In this document: positions 54,212-62,211 of the stretch, in pieces
How positions within the stretch are numbered: position 1 is the first letter of the stretch
Layout: every line of letters begins with the position of its first letter
Assembly (NCBI RefSeq): GCF_000577895.1
Contig: NZ_HG917868.1
Coordinates: 682,001-746,000 of the forward strand
Direction: 5' to 3'
Source of the DNA: Clostridium bornimense
Lineage (GTDB): Bacteria > Bacillota > Clostridia > Clostridiales > Clostridiaceae
Length of the DNA stretch: 64,000 nucleotides
Made by a program: the position numbers and the translations under genes
Notes under the pieces: generated by a model
The model's database searches: none
What the model saw: the letters and a program-made list of their open reading frames with translations, nothing else
What the model was told of the DNA's origin: nothing

Positions 54212-54763
54212 ATGGCCAAAGATGGTACAAATCGAGGTGGTGCTCGTATTGGATCTGGTCAGAAAAAGAAAGCACTTATAGATAAAATTGCACAGGGTAA
54301 TCCAGGTAAGAGAAAGCTAGAAATTATCGACTTCCAAAATACCGCTGATTTAAAGGGGCAGGAAATGCCAAAGCCAAGGGCCATGCTCTCAGCGGTGCAA
54401 AAGGACGGGAAAACCCTAGTAGCCAGCGAGATTTATGAAATTACTTGGAAATGGCTTGAGGAGCGAGGCTGTGCCCATTTGGTGCTCCCACAGCTTCTAG
54501 AACGATATGCCATGAGTGCGGCCAGATGGATACAGTGTGAGGAGGCGGTAACTGAGTTTGGTTTTCTTGCCAAGCATCCAACTACCGGCAATGCTATTCA
54601 AAGTCCTTATGTAGCTATGAGTCAGAACTTTATGAGTCAGACAAACAGACTATGGATGGAGATTTATCAAATCGTTAAAGAGAATTGTGCTACAGAGTAT
54701 TCTGGTTTAAACCCACAGGACGATGTGATGGAGCGACTGCTATCTGCCCGCAGAGGAAAATAA
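54212..54763 (+). CDS. terS: Terminase small subunit (P27-like)
   Basis: 183 residues. Basic N-terminus GGARIGSGQKKK, then GNPGKRKLEI typical of the P27 family, then a helical DNA-binding core (ERYAMSAARWIQCEEAVTEFGF). It recognises the packaging site. GAGGTGA precedes ATG 54212. Confidence 0.9.
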   Translation: MAKDGTNRGGARIGSGQKKKALIDKIAQGNPGKRKLEIIDFQNTADLKGQEMPKPRAMLSAVQKDGKTLVASEIYEITWKWLEERGCAHLVLPQLLERYAMSAARWIQCEEAVTEFGFLAKHPTTGNAIQSPYVAMSQNFMSQTNRLWMEIYQIVKENCATEYSGLNPQDDVMERLLSARRGK

Positions 54764-54780
54764 AGATGAGGAGATATGTA

Positions 54781-55962
54781 ATGAGTAAAAGATATTTAAC
54801 AGCTGAAAGTGTATGTGCTGGACATCCTGATAAACTATGCGACATCATAGCAGATAGCATTTTAGAAGCATGTTTACGTAAAGACAAAGCATCACGTGTC
54901 GCTTGTGAGGTAATGGCAACCAAAGGGAAAATTATCGTGGCGGGCGAAATCTCCTGCAGCGAGAAAATAGACATCCGATACATTGTTAGGAATGTCCTTA
55001 AAGAGATTGGATACAACCCTCTTAAATTCTTGATTTATGTATTTGTACACAAACAAAGTGTAGATATTGCAACTGGCGTGGATACTGCACTGGAAGTAAG
55101 AAATGGGATAAACGAACAGTATGGTTCGATAGGTGCTGGAGACCAAGGAACTGTGTATGGCTATGCTACAAAGGAAACAGGAGAAATGCTTCCCCTACCC
55201 CTTGTACTATCTCACAGGATTGTAAAGAGACTGGATGATTGCCGAAAAGGGAAACTGATAAAAGGTATCCACCCAGATGGTAAAGCGCAGGTGACGGTGG
55301 AATATGAAGGAGACACTCCAGTGCGAATAAAGACTATTGTGATATCGGTACAGCATGATAAGAATAAAACACAGGAAGAACTAAAGACAGATATCCTTAA
55401 CAATGTCCTATGGCAGTGCTTTGAGGACTTCTCATTTGATGATGAAACAGAAATTCTCATTAACCCCTCTGGTAGATTTGTCGAAGGTGGTCCCGCTGCC
55501 GATACAGGCTTAACTGGTAGAAAAATTATGGTTGATACCTATGGAGGACTTGCATCCCATGGAGGTGGCGCACTTAGTGGTAAAGACCCCACCAAAGTTG
55601 ACCGAAGCGGTGCCTATATGGCTCGGTACATTGCAAAGCATATCGTCTGGTGTGGATATGCAAAGAGATGTGAAGTTAGTATATCCTATGCCATTGGTAA
55701 GGCAAATCCTGTAGCCTTTTATGTAAATACCCTTGGCACAGGTATTGTTTCTGACGAAATATTAACTCTTGCTGCACAGGAAGTTTTCAATTTAAGACCT
55801 GCAGCCATTATTGAAAATCTACGTCTTAGAAATGTGATTTACTCTGACACCGCGGCTTATGGTCACTTTAATAGTTGTCTATTCCCGTGGGAGGATGTAA
55901 ATAAGTACAGTGAATTTAGAAAGGCGGTGGAAAAGTATGTTGATAGAGAAGATAAAAACTAA
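54781..55962 (+). CDS. metK: Phage S-adenosylmethionine synthetase
   Basis: 393 residues, full length for MetK. ESVCAGHPDKLCDIIADSILEA gives the methionine/ATP-binding start, GAGDQGTVYGYA the central motif, and DTYGGLASHGGGALSGKDPTKVDRSGAYMAR the ATP/phosphate loop. It makes SAM from methionine and ATP. The two methylases directly downstream are the likely consumers, and the end overlaps the first by 26 bases. ATG 54781 is preferred over 54766, because the family begins at the KRYLTAESV region and GGAG lies upstream. Confidence 0.95.
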   Translation: MSKRYLTAESVCAGHPDKLCDIIADSILEACLRKDKASRVACEVMATKGKIIVAGEISCSEKIDIRYIVRNVLKEIGYNPLKFLIYVFVHKQSVDIATGVDTALEVRNGINEQYGSIGAGDQGTVYGYATKETGEMLPLPLVLSHRIVKRLDDCRKGKLIKGIHPDGKAQVTVEYEGDTPVRIKTIVISVQHDKNKTQEELKTDILNNVLWQCFEDFSFDDETEILINPSGRFVEGGPAADTGLTGRKIMVDTYGGLASHGGGALSGKDPTKVDRSGAYMARYIAKHIVWCGYAKRCEVSISYAIGKANPVAFYVNTLGTGIVSDEILTLAAQEVFNLRPAAIIENLRLRNVIYSDTAAYGHFNSCLFPWEDVNKYSEFRKAVEKYVDREDKN

Positions 55963-57178
55963 ACAACTCATCCCCGCTGAATATAACCCAAGGAAGGATT
56001 TAAAACCGGGTGATCCGGAATATGAGAAACTTAAACGCTCCCTTGAGGAGTTTGGATATGTAGAACCCGTAATATGGAATAAGACTACAGGCAGAGTCAT
56101 TGGAGGCCATCAACGTTTGAAAATCCTGCTGAGTATGGGCATGGATGAGATAGAATGCGTAGTTGTTGAAATGGATGAGCAAAAGGAGAAGGCGCTGAAC
56201 ATTGCACTAAATAAAATAAGTGGTGATTGGGATAAAGACAAATTAGCACTTCTCATCACGGACTTAAATGCTTCAGACTTTGATGTGTCTTTGACAGGTT
56301 TTGACCCGGGAGAGTTGGAGGATCTTTTCAAGGATTCCCTTAAGGATAATATAAAAGAAGATGATTTCGATGTAGACAGCGAGCTGAAAAAGCCCGCTGT
56401 TTCGCATTTAGGGGATATTTGGCTACTTGGGCAGCATCGATTAGTCTGCGGAGACAGTACAAAGAAAGACACCTTTAATGTCTTGATGGATGGGAAAACT
56501 GCTAATTTGGTAGTTACGGACCCTCCATATAATGTTAACTATGAAGGCACTGCTGGAAAAATCAAAAATGACAATATGGCTAACGAAGCGTTCTACGATT
56601 TCCTGCTTGCAGCATTTCAGAACACCGAAGCAGCGATGGCAAAGGACGCTTCTATTTATGTATTCCATGCGGATACCGAAGGACTCAATTTTAGAAGAGC
56701 ATTCTCCGATGCAGGATTTTATCTTTCCGGTACTTGTATATGGAAAAAGCAGTCCCTTGTTCTCGGTCGCTCTCCTTATCAGTGGCAGCATGAACCTATT
56801 CTCTTTGGGTGGAAAAAGAAAGGCAAGCATAACTGGTATTCCGATAGAAAGCAGACCACCATCTGGGAATTTGAGAAACCGAAGAAAAACAGTGATCATC
56901 CTACGATGAAGCCAGTTGCACTTGTGGCCTACCCTATTTTGAATTCAAGCCTTTCTAATTGTATCGTGCTTGATCCTTTTGGTGGTTCAGGAAGCACACT
57001 GATTGCCTGTGAGCAGACAGATAGAATCTGCTACACCATTGAACTGGATGAAAAGTACTGTGATGTCATTGTGAAAAGGTATATTGAGCAAGTTGGAAAC
57101 TCAGATGGTGTGTTTGTTTTAAGAGATGGTTCGAAAATCAGATATTGTGACCTGCCGGAGGTGAATGCAGATGAGTAA
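55937..57178 (+). CDS. ParB-domain N6/N4 DNA methyltransferase (prophage B)
   Basis: 413 residues. ParB-like domain at 1-110 (LIPAEYNPRKDL, VIGGHQRLKILL), then a beta-class methylase with DPPYNVNYEG near 194 and DPFGGSGSTLIACE near 347. Same architecture as 430-1695, with conserved stretches such as FHADTEGLNFR and QWQHEP. Probably the same target, unknown. Start ATG 55937, inside the end of metK; overlaps the m5C gene by 8 bases. Confidence 0.9.
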   Translation: MLIEKIKTKQLIPAEYNPRKDLKPGDPEYEKLKRSLEEFGYVEPVIWNKTTGRVIGGHQRLKILLSMGMDEIECVVVEMDEQKEKALNIALNKISGDWDKDKLALLITDLNASDFDVSLTGFDPGELEDLFKDSLKDNIKEDDFDVDSELKKPAVSHLGDIWLLGQHRLVCGDSTKKDTFNVLMDGKTANLVVTDPPYNVNYEGTAGKIKNDNMANEAFYDFLLAAFQNTEAAMAKDASIYVFHADTEGLNFRRAFSDAGFYLSGTCIWKKQSLVLGRSPYQWQHEPILFGWKKKGKHNWYSDRKQTTIWEFEKPKKNSDHPTMKPVALVAYPILNSSLSNCIVLDPFGGSGSTLIACEQTDRICYTIELDEKYCDVIVKRYIEQVGNSDGVFVLRDGSKIRYCDLPEVNADE

Positions 57179-59321
57179 ATTGACACTCGGCTCTCTTTTT
57201 GATGGGAGCGGAGGTTTTCCTCTAGGCGGTCTGCTCTGTGGCATTGAGCCTTTATGGGCATCTGAAATTGAGCCGTTTCCTATAAGAGTTACGACCAAAC
57301 GCATCCCACAGATGAAACACTATGGGGATATAAACAAATTAAATGGTGCGGAGCTTCCACCTGTAGATATCATAACATTTGGCTCTCCCTGCACAGATAT
57401 GAGTGTGGCGGGTAAAAGAGCGGGTCTGGACGGAGAACAATCCGTCCTTTTTTATGAAGCAATACGAATTATCAAGGAAATGAGGTGTAAGACCAATGGA
57501 CAATATCCAAGGTATGCAGTCTGGGAAAATGTCCCCGGAGCATTCTCGTCAAATAAAGGAGAGGACTTTAGGGCAGTCCTCGAAGCGGTCATCGGTGTCA
57601 AAGAGCCGAACACCTCGGTGCCTTTACCTGAAAAAGGACGATGGCCATACGCTGACATCTATATGGGAGACGGATGGAGTGTGGCTTACCGAACTATCGA
57701 TGCGCAATATTTCGGAGTACCCCAACGTCGTCGTAGAATCTACCTTGTCGCAGATTTTGCAGGCAGATGTGCCGCAGAAATACTATTTGAGTCCGAAGGC
57801 ATGCCAAGGAATTTTACGCCGAGCGGCAGCCCGTGGCAAAGAACTGCCGGAAATGCTAAAAACTGCACTAGAAAGACAGGCAATAGCATAACCTGCCTAA
57901 ATGATCAAGGCGAAAGAGTGATGTCTGTTTCTAAAGATATTACTGCAACACTTAGAGCAGAGGAACACGGGCATCAGCCTTGCGTCATGCAGTCAAGCGG
58001 TTTTTGTACCGAACACAGTGCTAAGAGTAGAAGTGTCGGTTATGAGGAGGAACGCTCCCCAACCCTTAGAGCGGGTGTTGTTCCAGGTACAGTCATGTCC
58101 TTTGAACCAGGTGCAGTTTCACGCATTGGCGGGCACACGGATGAAAATATAAGTGGAGCACTTCGTGCAAGCATGGGTGATAATCAAACAGCTGTTGTAA
58201 TAGAAAACCACCCAACTGATAGCCGTGTGAAACTCTCAGAAGATAATAAAGTACAGACGCTTACTTCTCGTATGGGGACTGGTGGCGGGAATGTACCTCT
58301 TGTTATGAACACTCCTAAAACGTTAAAAATTCGTTCCGGGTGTGAAGGTGGCGGTAAAGGTGCGTTAATTCAGGATGATAAGTCTGCTACCCTTGGATGC
58401 AACAATGACCAGACTGTTTTTGTGCCTACTGCATTTGGTATCTGTTCTGATAAGAGCAACTCTATGCAGTCAAGCAATCCTCACAGCGGTATATATAAAG
58501 CAGATACTTCCCGAACCATCGATGCTAATGGTGGAAATCCGGGATGTAATCAAGGCGGTATTGCAGTAGTTGCTCTTCAAGGCTCGATGATTGGAAGGCA
58601 GGATCCCCAAGGAAGCGGTATAGATGAGGATGTTTCTTTTACACTTAATACCGCTGATCGTCATGCTGTTGCCTATGCCATGACTACTGGAGCCTATGCC
58701 CAGGTTGAAGAAGATAAAGCGCCAACGTTATTGTCGAGAGATTATAAGGATGCCCCTGTTGTGACTCAGCCATCTTACGGTATTGATAGGGCAGCTTTTA
58801 ACCAAGGAAAGAACGCGCTATATAAACCTGCTATAGATGAAGAGCAGCAACCTACGCTCACGGCAAAGGGACCTGGGGCAGTGGCACACCCAGCTTCATT
58901 TTATCCTCAGATGAAAGCCGAAAGTCAATGCTACAGACAAGACGGTACATCAAATACGATTATTAATGGTACCAATCCAGGTTATCAAAATGGATTGGTT
59001 GAACCGAACTATATCGTTCGAAGGCTTACACCAACGGAATGTGGAAGATTGCAAGGCTTCCCTGATGATTGGTGTGATGACCTCGGTACGGAAAACCCTA
59101 CAGAGGATGAAATTTCATTCTGGACGGAGGTTTGGGAAACCCATCGCAAAATCATGGGTAAGAGTAGCAAGCCGAAAACAAGAAAGCAAATTATTAAATG
59201 GCTTAACAACCCCCATTCTGATTCAGCTGAGTACAAAATGTGGGGTAATGGTGTAGCACTTCCATGCGTCTGTTTTGTGCTGACTGGCATTGTATTATCT
59301 GCACGGAATACCGCCGATTAA
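57171..59321 (+). CDS. Phage m5C methyltransferase with ten TRD-like modules
   Basis: 716 residues, 111 longer than its prophage A homologue. Catalytic motif GSPCTDMSVAGKR near residue 72, ENV near 118, QRRRRIYLVADF near 184. Then about 425 residues of degenerate modules follow: TATLRAE, SPTLRAG, SGALRAS, VQTLTSR, SATLGCN, SRTIDAN, SFTLNTA, APTLLSR, QPTLTAK, SNTIING. Motif IX RLTPTECGRLQGFP comes near 616. Extra modules relative to prophage A suggest module gain or loss in the specificity region. ATG 57171 has GGAGGTG 7 bases upstream (57165 is also possible). Confidence 0.92.
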   Translation: MSKLTLGSLFDGSGGFPLGGLLCGIEPLWASEIEPFPIRVTTKRIPQMKHYGDINKLNGAELPPVDIITFGSPCTDMSVAGKRAGLDGEQSVLFYEAIRIIKEMRCKTNGQYPRYAVWENVPGAFSSNKGEDFRAVLEAVIGVKEPNTSVPLPEKGRWPYADIYMGDGWSVAYRTIDAQYFGVPQRRRRIYLVADFAGRCAAEILFESEGMPRNFTPSGSPWQRTAGNAKNCTRKTGNSITCLNDQGERVMSVSKDITATLRAEEHGHQPCVMQSSGFCTEHSAKSRSVGYEEERSPTLRAGVVPGTVMSFEPGAVSRIGGHTDENISGALRASMGDNQTAVVIENHPTDSRVKLSEDNKVQTLTSRMGTGGGNVPLVMNTPKTLKIRSGCEGGGKGALIQDDKSATLGCNNDQTVFVPTAFGICSDKSNSMQSSNPHSGIYKADTSRTIDANGGNPGCNQGGIAVVALQGSMIGRQDPQGSGIDEDVSFTLNTADRHAVAYAMTTGAYAQVEEDKAPTLLSRDYKDAPVVTQPSYGIDRAAFNQGKNALYKPAIDEEQQPTLTAKGPGAVAHPASFYPQMKAESQCYRQDGTSNTIINGTNPGYQNGLVEPNYIVRRLTPTECGRLQGFPDDWCDDLGTENPTEDEISFWTEVWETHRKIMGKSSKPKTRKQIIKWLNNPHSDSAEYKMWGNGVALPCVCFVLTGIVLSARNTAD

Positions 59322-59359
59322 TGGAACAGTATTTTCTACAGAAAGATGCCCTAAATGAC

Positions 59360-59403
59360 TTGATATTAACAGCCTTTAGAGTGATATATGTATGTACCGA
59401 AAA
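59360..59403 (+). promoter_or_regulatory. Conserved promoter-like motif, copy B
   Basis: TTGATA, 17 bases, GATATA, then TGTATGTACCGAAA. It lies 19 bases upstream of the ATG of the 'virulence-related' gene, as copy A does in prophage A. Confidence 0.65.
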
Positions 59404-59421
59404 TAGAAAGGCGGTATAAAA

Positions 59422-60210
59422 ATGCAGATAAACTATAATGTCACAGGAGCAAAAAGAAAAGAGTTAGTCAACGCAATCAGCCAAAAACTGAATGCTCCTG
59501 TAAGATATCTTGGAGCACCTACATTTGCATATGAGGTGGCAGACTACAATATTGACAAAAATGGAGTAGTCAGAGGACCAGATAATTCTGAACTGGTTGA
59601 TGCTCTATTAAGCTTTCATGACTTCAAGGCAGCTACGGAAGAATATGACACACCACTTCCAAAAGCAGAGCTTGTTCCTGAAAATATTCAAATTCCCTAT
59701 GAAGCGGCTCTTGGTGGAAGGGTAAGCCCATATAATGATTACGAAGAATCTCCCGTATACAACGAATCAAATGAAACCGAAGAAGCTATTAGTTTGATTA
59801 TTCAAATGCCGAGGGAGGGTTTTAGCGAAACTGCACTTGGTAACCTAAAAGGATTGGTAGAAAGCAAAGAAACCCTTATAAAGAAAGCACTTGATACTGA
59901 CTCTATTCCCATTATCATAAATGAGGAATTTATAACCTTCCCTTGGTTCCAGAGTGAGTGCTCCGCAGAGGAGGTTAAGGCTTATACCCACTTTGTAACA
60001 GCACTTTGTGAAATGGCAAAGAAGCAGACTCGCGTCAACTCGACCGAGAAATCAGTGGAGAATGAAAAGTACGCTTTCCGTTGTTTCCTTCTAAGACTTG
60101 GCTTTATCGGGCCAGAATACAAAACAGAACGAAAAATTCTCCTCTCCAAACTGTCGGGTAGCTCTGCCTTCAAAAGCGGAAGTACTAAGCATGAGGAGGT
60201 GAGTGAATAA
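59422..60210 (+). CDS. Phage 'virulence-related' family protein (prophage B)
   Basis: 262 residues, homologue of 3607-4326. Conserved parts: YNVTGAKRKELVNAI at the start, the TLIKKALDTDSIPI and ITFPWF segments, and the closing module VENEKYAFRCFLLRLGFIGPEY. The middle is longer and different from the prophage A copy. Function unknown. AAAGGCGG precedes ATG 59422; the stop overlaps the next start by one base. Confidence 0.72.
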   Translation: MQINYNVTGAKRKELVNAISQKLNAPVRYLGAPTFAYEVADYNIDKNGVVRGPDNSELVDALLSFHDFKAATEEYDTPLPKAELVPENIQIPYEAALGGRVSPYNDYEESPVYNESNETEEAISLIIQMPREGFSETALGNLKGLVESKETLIKKALDTDSIPIIINEEFITFPWFQSECSAEEVKAYTHFVTALCEMAKKQTRVNSTEKSVENEKYAFRCFLLRLGFIGPEYKTERKILLSKLSGSSAFKSGSTKHEEVSE

Positions 60211-60437
60211 TGAATATCATTCATCCAGAAATGCTAAAGCAACTTAGAAGTTATTACACTCCAGGAACTCGTGTTATGCTACTTAAGATGAATGACCCTT
60301 ATACCAAGCTTCAGCCAGGAGATAAAGGTACAGTTACTAGTGTTGATGATATGGGAACTATCCACGTCAGTTGGGATTCAGGCAGTTCCCTTGGAGTGGT
60401 TTTTGGAGAGGATTTATGCAAGAAAATCGAAGAATAA
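60210..60437 (+). CDS. DUF4314-like small protein
   Basis: 75 residues. YTPGTRVMLLKMNDPYTKLQPGDKGTVTSVDDMGTIHVSWDSGSSLGVVFGED is the DUF4314 beta-barrel pattern, as in 4310-4696 but without the helical extension. Function unknown. Coupled to the preceding gene by ATAATG. Confidence 0.75.
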   Translation: MNIIHPEMLKQLRSYYTPGTRVMLLKMNDPYTKLQPGDKGTVTSVDDMGTIHVSWDSGSSLGVVFGEDLCKKIEE

Positions 60438-60497
60438 AAATACACATTTTAAGCCCAATATGGCAGTAAATATGTAGATTTATATTGCAGAATTGTC

Positions 60498-60540
60498 TTG
60501 CTATATAAGCCTTTTAGAGTGATATATGTACATGCCGAAA
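60498..60540 (+). promoter_or_regulatory. Conserved promoter-like motif, copy C
   Basis: TTGCTA, 17 bases, GATATA, then TGTACATGCCGAAA. It lies about 33 bases before ATG 60573 of the amidoligase gene. Confidence 0.65.
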
Positions 60541-60572
60541 GGATAAAAACACTTTAAAAGGAGTGAGGTACG

Positions 60573-61472
60573 ATGTTAAGTGCAAAATTCGGAATCGAGA
60601 TTGAATTTACAGGGATTACAAGGGAAAGGGCAGCCAGAGTTGCTGCAGAGTTTTTGCAAGGCACTTATAGTGAAGGCGGGACTTACTACGACACTAAGAA
60701 GGTAAAAGCTCCAGATGGGCGCGTGTGGAAGTTTATGTACGATGGTAGCATCAACTGCCAAAGAAAAGAAGGTAGAAGAAAAGTAGCTGCAGGTAGAGAT
60801 TATAGCGTTGAGCTGGTTAGCCCAATCCTAACCTACCGGGAGGACATTGAAACTTTGCAGGAGCTAGTAAGAAAGCTTCGCAAAGCTGGAGCCTTTACAA
60901 ACACTTCTTGTGGAATTCACATTCATTTAGATGGCTCCAACCATACACCAAGAAGCATCCGAAACTTTGTAAATATTATTGCAAGTAAAAACGATCTTTT
61001 TTATAAAGCACTACAGATTGCACCAGAGCGAATGCGCTACTGCAAGAAGATGGATAGCATTTTAGTTGAGAAGATGAACCACAAAAAGCCAACGACCATG
61101 AGGCAGATTGAGGACATTTGGTACGAAGGCTACAGCGAAAGCAGGGGTACACATTACCACAATAGTAGATACCATTTCCTTAATCTACATAGCTTTTTTA
61201 CTGGGAATCATACGGTTGAGCTTAGAGGCTTTAATAGCGAGCTGCACGCAGGCAAGATCAGAAGCTACATTGTTCTTGCCTTAGCTTTAAACAACCAAGC
61301 TTTAACGCAAAAATTTGCCTCTGCGAAGAAGCCTCAAGTAGAAAATGAAAAGTTTGCCATGAGAACCTACCTAAACCGTATTGGGTTTATAGGAGAAGAG
61401 TTCAAAAACTGCAGAGAGCATTTAACAGCAGCACTTTCAGGTTCTGCAGCTTGGCGGTTTCGGGCGGCCTGA
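60573..61472 (+). CDS. Amidoligase-family (COOH-NH2 ligase) enzyme
   Basis: 299 residues. The glutamine-synthetase-fold amidoligase pattern is visible: FGIEIEFTG (acidic metal site) at residue 5, YSVELVSPIL near 73, CGIHIHLDGSN near 112 and TVELRGFNSELHAGKI near 215. Residues about 250-299 carry the NEKFAMRTYLNRIGFIG module also found at the end of the 'virulence-related' proteins. It probably joins an amine to a carboxylate using ATP; substrate unknown. Paired with a cyclotransferase-like gene 37 bases downstream. AAAGGAG precedes ATG 60573. Confidence 0.85.
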   Translation: MLSAKFGIEIEFTGITRERAARVAAEFLQGTYSEGGTYYDTKKVKAPDGRVWKFMYDGSINCQRKEGRRKVAAGRDYSVELVSPILTYREDIETLQELVRKLRKAGAFTNTSCGIHIHLDGSNHTPRSIRNFVNIIASKNDLFYKALQIAPERMRYCKKMDSILVEKMNHKKPTTMRQIEDIWYEGYSESRGTHYHNSRYHFLNLHSFFTGNHTVELRGFNSELHAGKIRSYIVLALALNNQALTQKFASAKKPQVENEKFAMRTYLNRIGFIGEEFKNCREHLTAALSGSAAWRFRAA

Positions 61473-61509
61473 GCTGCCCTAAGGTCCTAAGCTAGGAAGG
61501 AGGAAAACA

Positions 61510-61959
61510 ATGAGTAACAAACTATATCTTGCCTATGGTTCTAATCTTAATCTGGAGCAAATGGCAAACAGATGCCCCACAGCCAAGGTAGTTGGGGCAA
61601 GTAAAATAAAAGGTTATCGGCTGCTTTTTAGAGGATCACATGCGGGAGCAGTGGCAACCATAGAGCCTTTCAAAGGCGAAAGCGTTCCAGTGTTAGTCTG
61701 GGATATCACACCGGCAGATGAAGCGGCTCTTGACCGCTATGAAGGATGGCCATTTTTATATCGTAAAGAAACCATTAAAGTGAGATTGAATGGTAAAACT
61801 GTGCAGGCTATGGTCTACATCATGAATGAAGGAAGGCCATTAGGCCAGCCAAGCTGTTATTATTACAGCACCATTCTAGATGGCTATAAAAGTGCAGGTT
61901 TTGATGTAGAGATTCTGCGTAAGGCGGTAGCGGATTCTTTTGAGGAGGATAATGAATGA
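61510..61959 (+). CDS. Gamma-glutamylcyclotransferase (AIG2)-like protein
   Basis: 149 residues. YLAYGSNLNLEQMANRCP is the family signature, and the catalytic glutamate is likely in DEAALDRYEGWP near residue 79. Such enzymes release gamma-glutamyl groups or undo gamma-glutamyl-amine bonds, making a plausible remover of the bond made by the neighbouring amidoligase. GAAGGAGG precedes ATG 61510; overlaps the next gene by 4 bases. Confidence 0.9.
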   Translation: MSNKLYLAYGSNLNLEQMANRCPTAKVVGASKIKGYRLLFRGSHAGAVATIEPFKGESVPVLVWDITPADEAALDRYEGWPFLYRKETIKVRLNGKTVQAMVYIMNEGRPLGQPSCYYYSTILDGYKSAGFDVEILRKAVADSFEEDNE

Positions 61960-62141
61960 ACCAAACCATAAAAAAACAAATACTTGCCATTCGAGATTCA
62001 GGTGAAACAAATATGTTTGATATCCCGATTGTGACTAGCATTGCTTTAAGAGAAGGCTATAGTAAGCTAGTAGATTACCTTGAAAAGGATAAAGAAGCAT
62101 ATGTCCATTTTATTCTGACAGGGGAAGACAAAACAAAATAA
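61956..62141 (+). CDS. DUF5049-like small protein (prophage B)
   Basis: 61 residues, clear homologue of 4689-4868 (TNMFDIPIVTSIA against TNMFDVPMVQYIA; VHFILTGE against THFILTGE). Function unknown; always just before terL here. Start ATG 61956, coupled to the cyclotransferase-like gene. Confidence 0.78.
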   Translation: MNQTIKKQILAIRDSGETNMFDIPIVTSIALREGYSKLVDYLEKDKEAYVHFILTGEDKTK

Positions 62142-62169
62142 AATAGCCTAATCAACTATATAAAATATT

Positions 62170-62196
62170 AAGGAACTCTTAGGGGGTTCCTTTTTT
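62170..62196 (+). terminator. Terminator before terL (prophage B)
   Basis: AAGGAAC pairs perfectly with GTTCCTT over a 9-base loop, with six T overlapping the stem base. The loop region AGGGGGTTC resembles the conserved intergenic motif. Confidence 0.75.
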
Positions 62197-62211
62197 CGTA
62201 TCCATAAGGAG

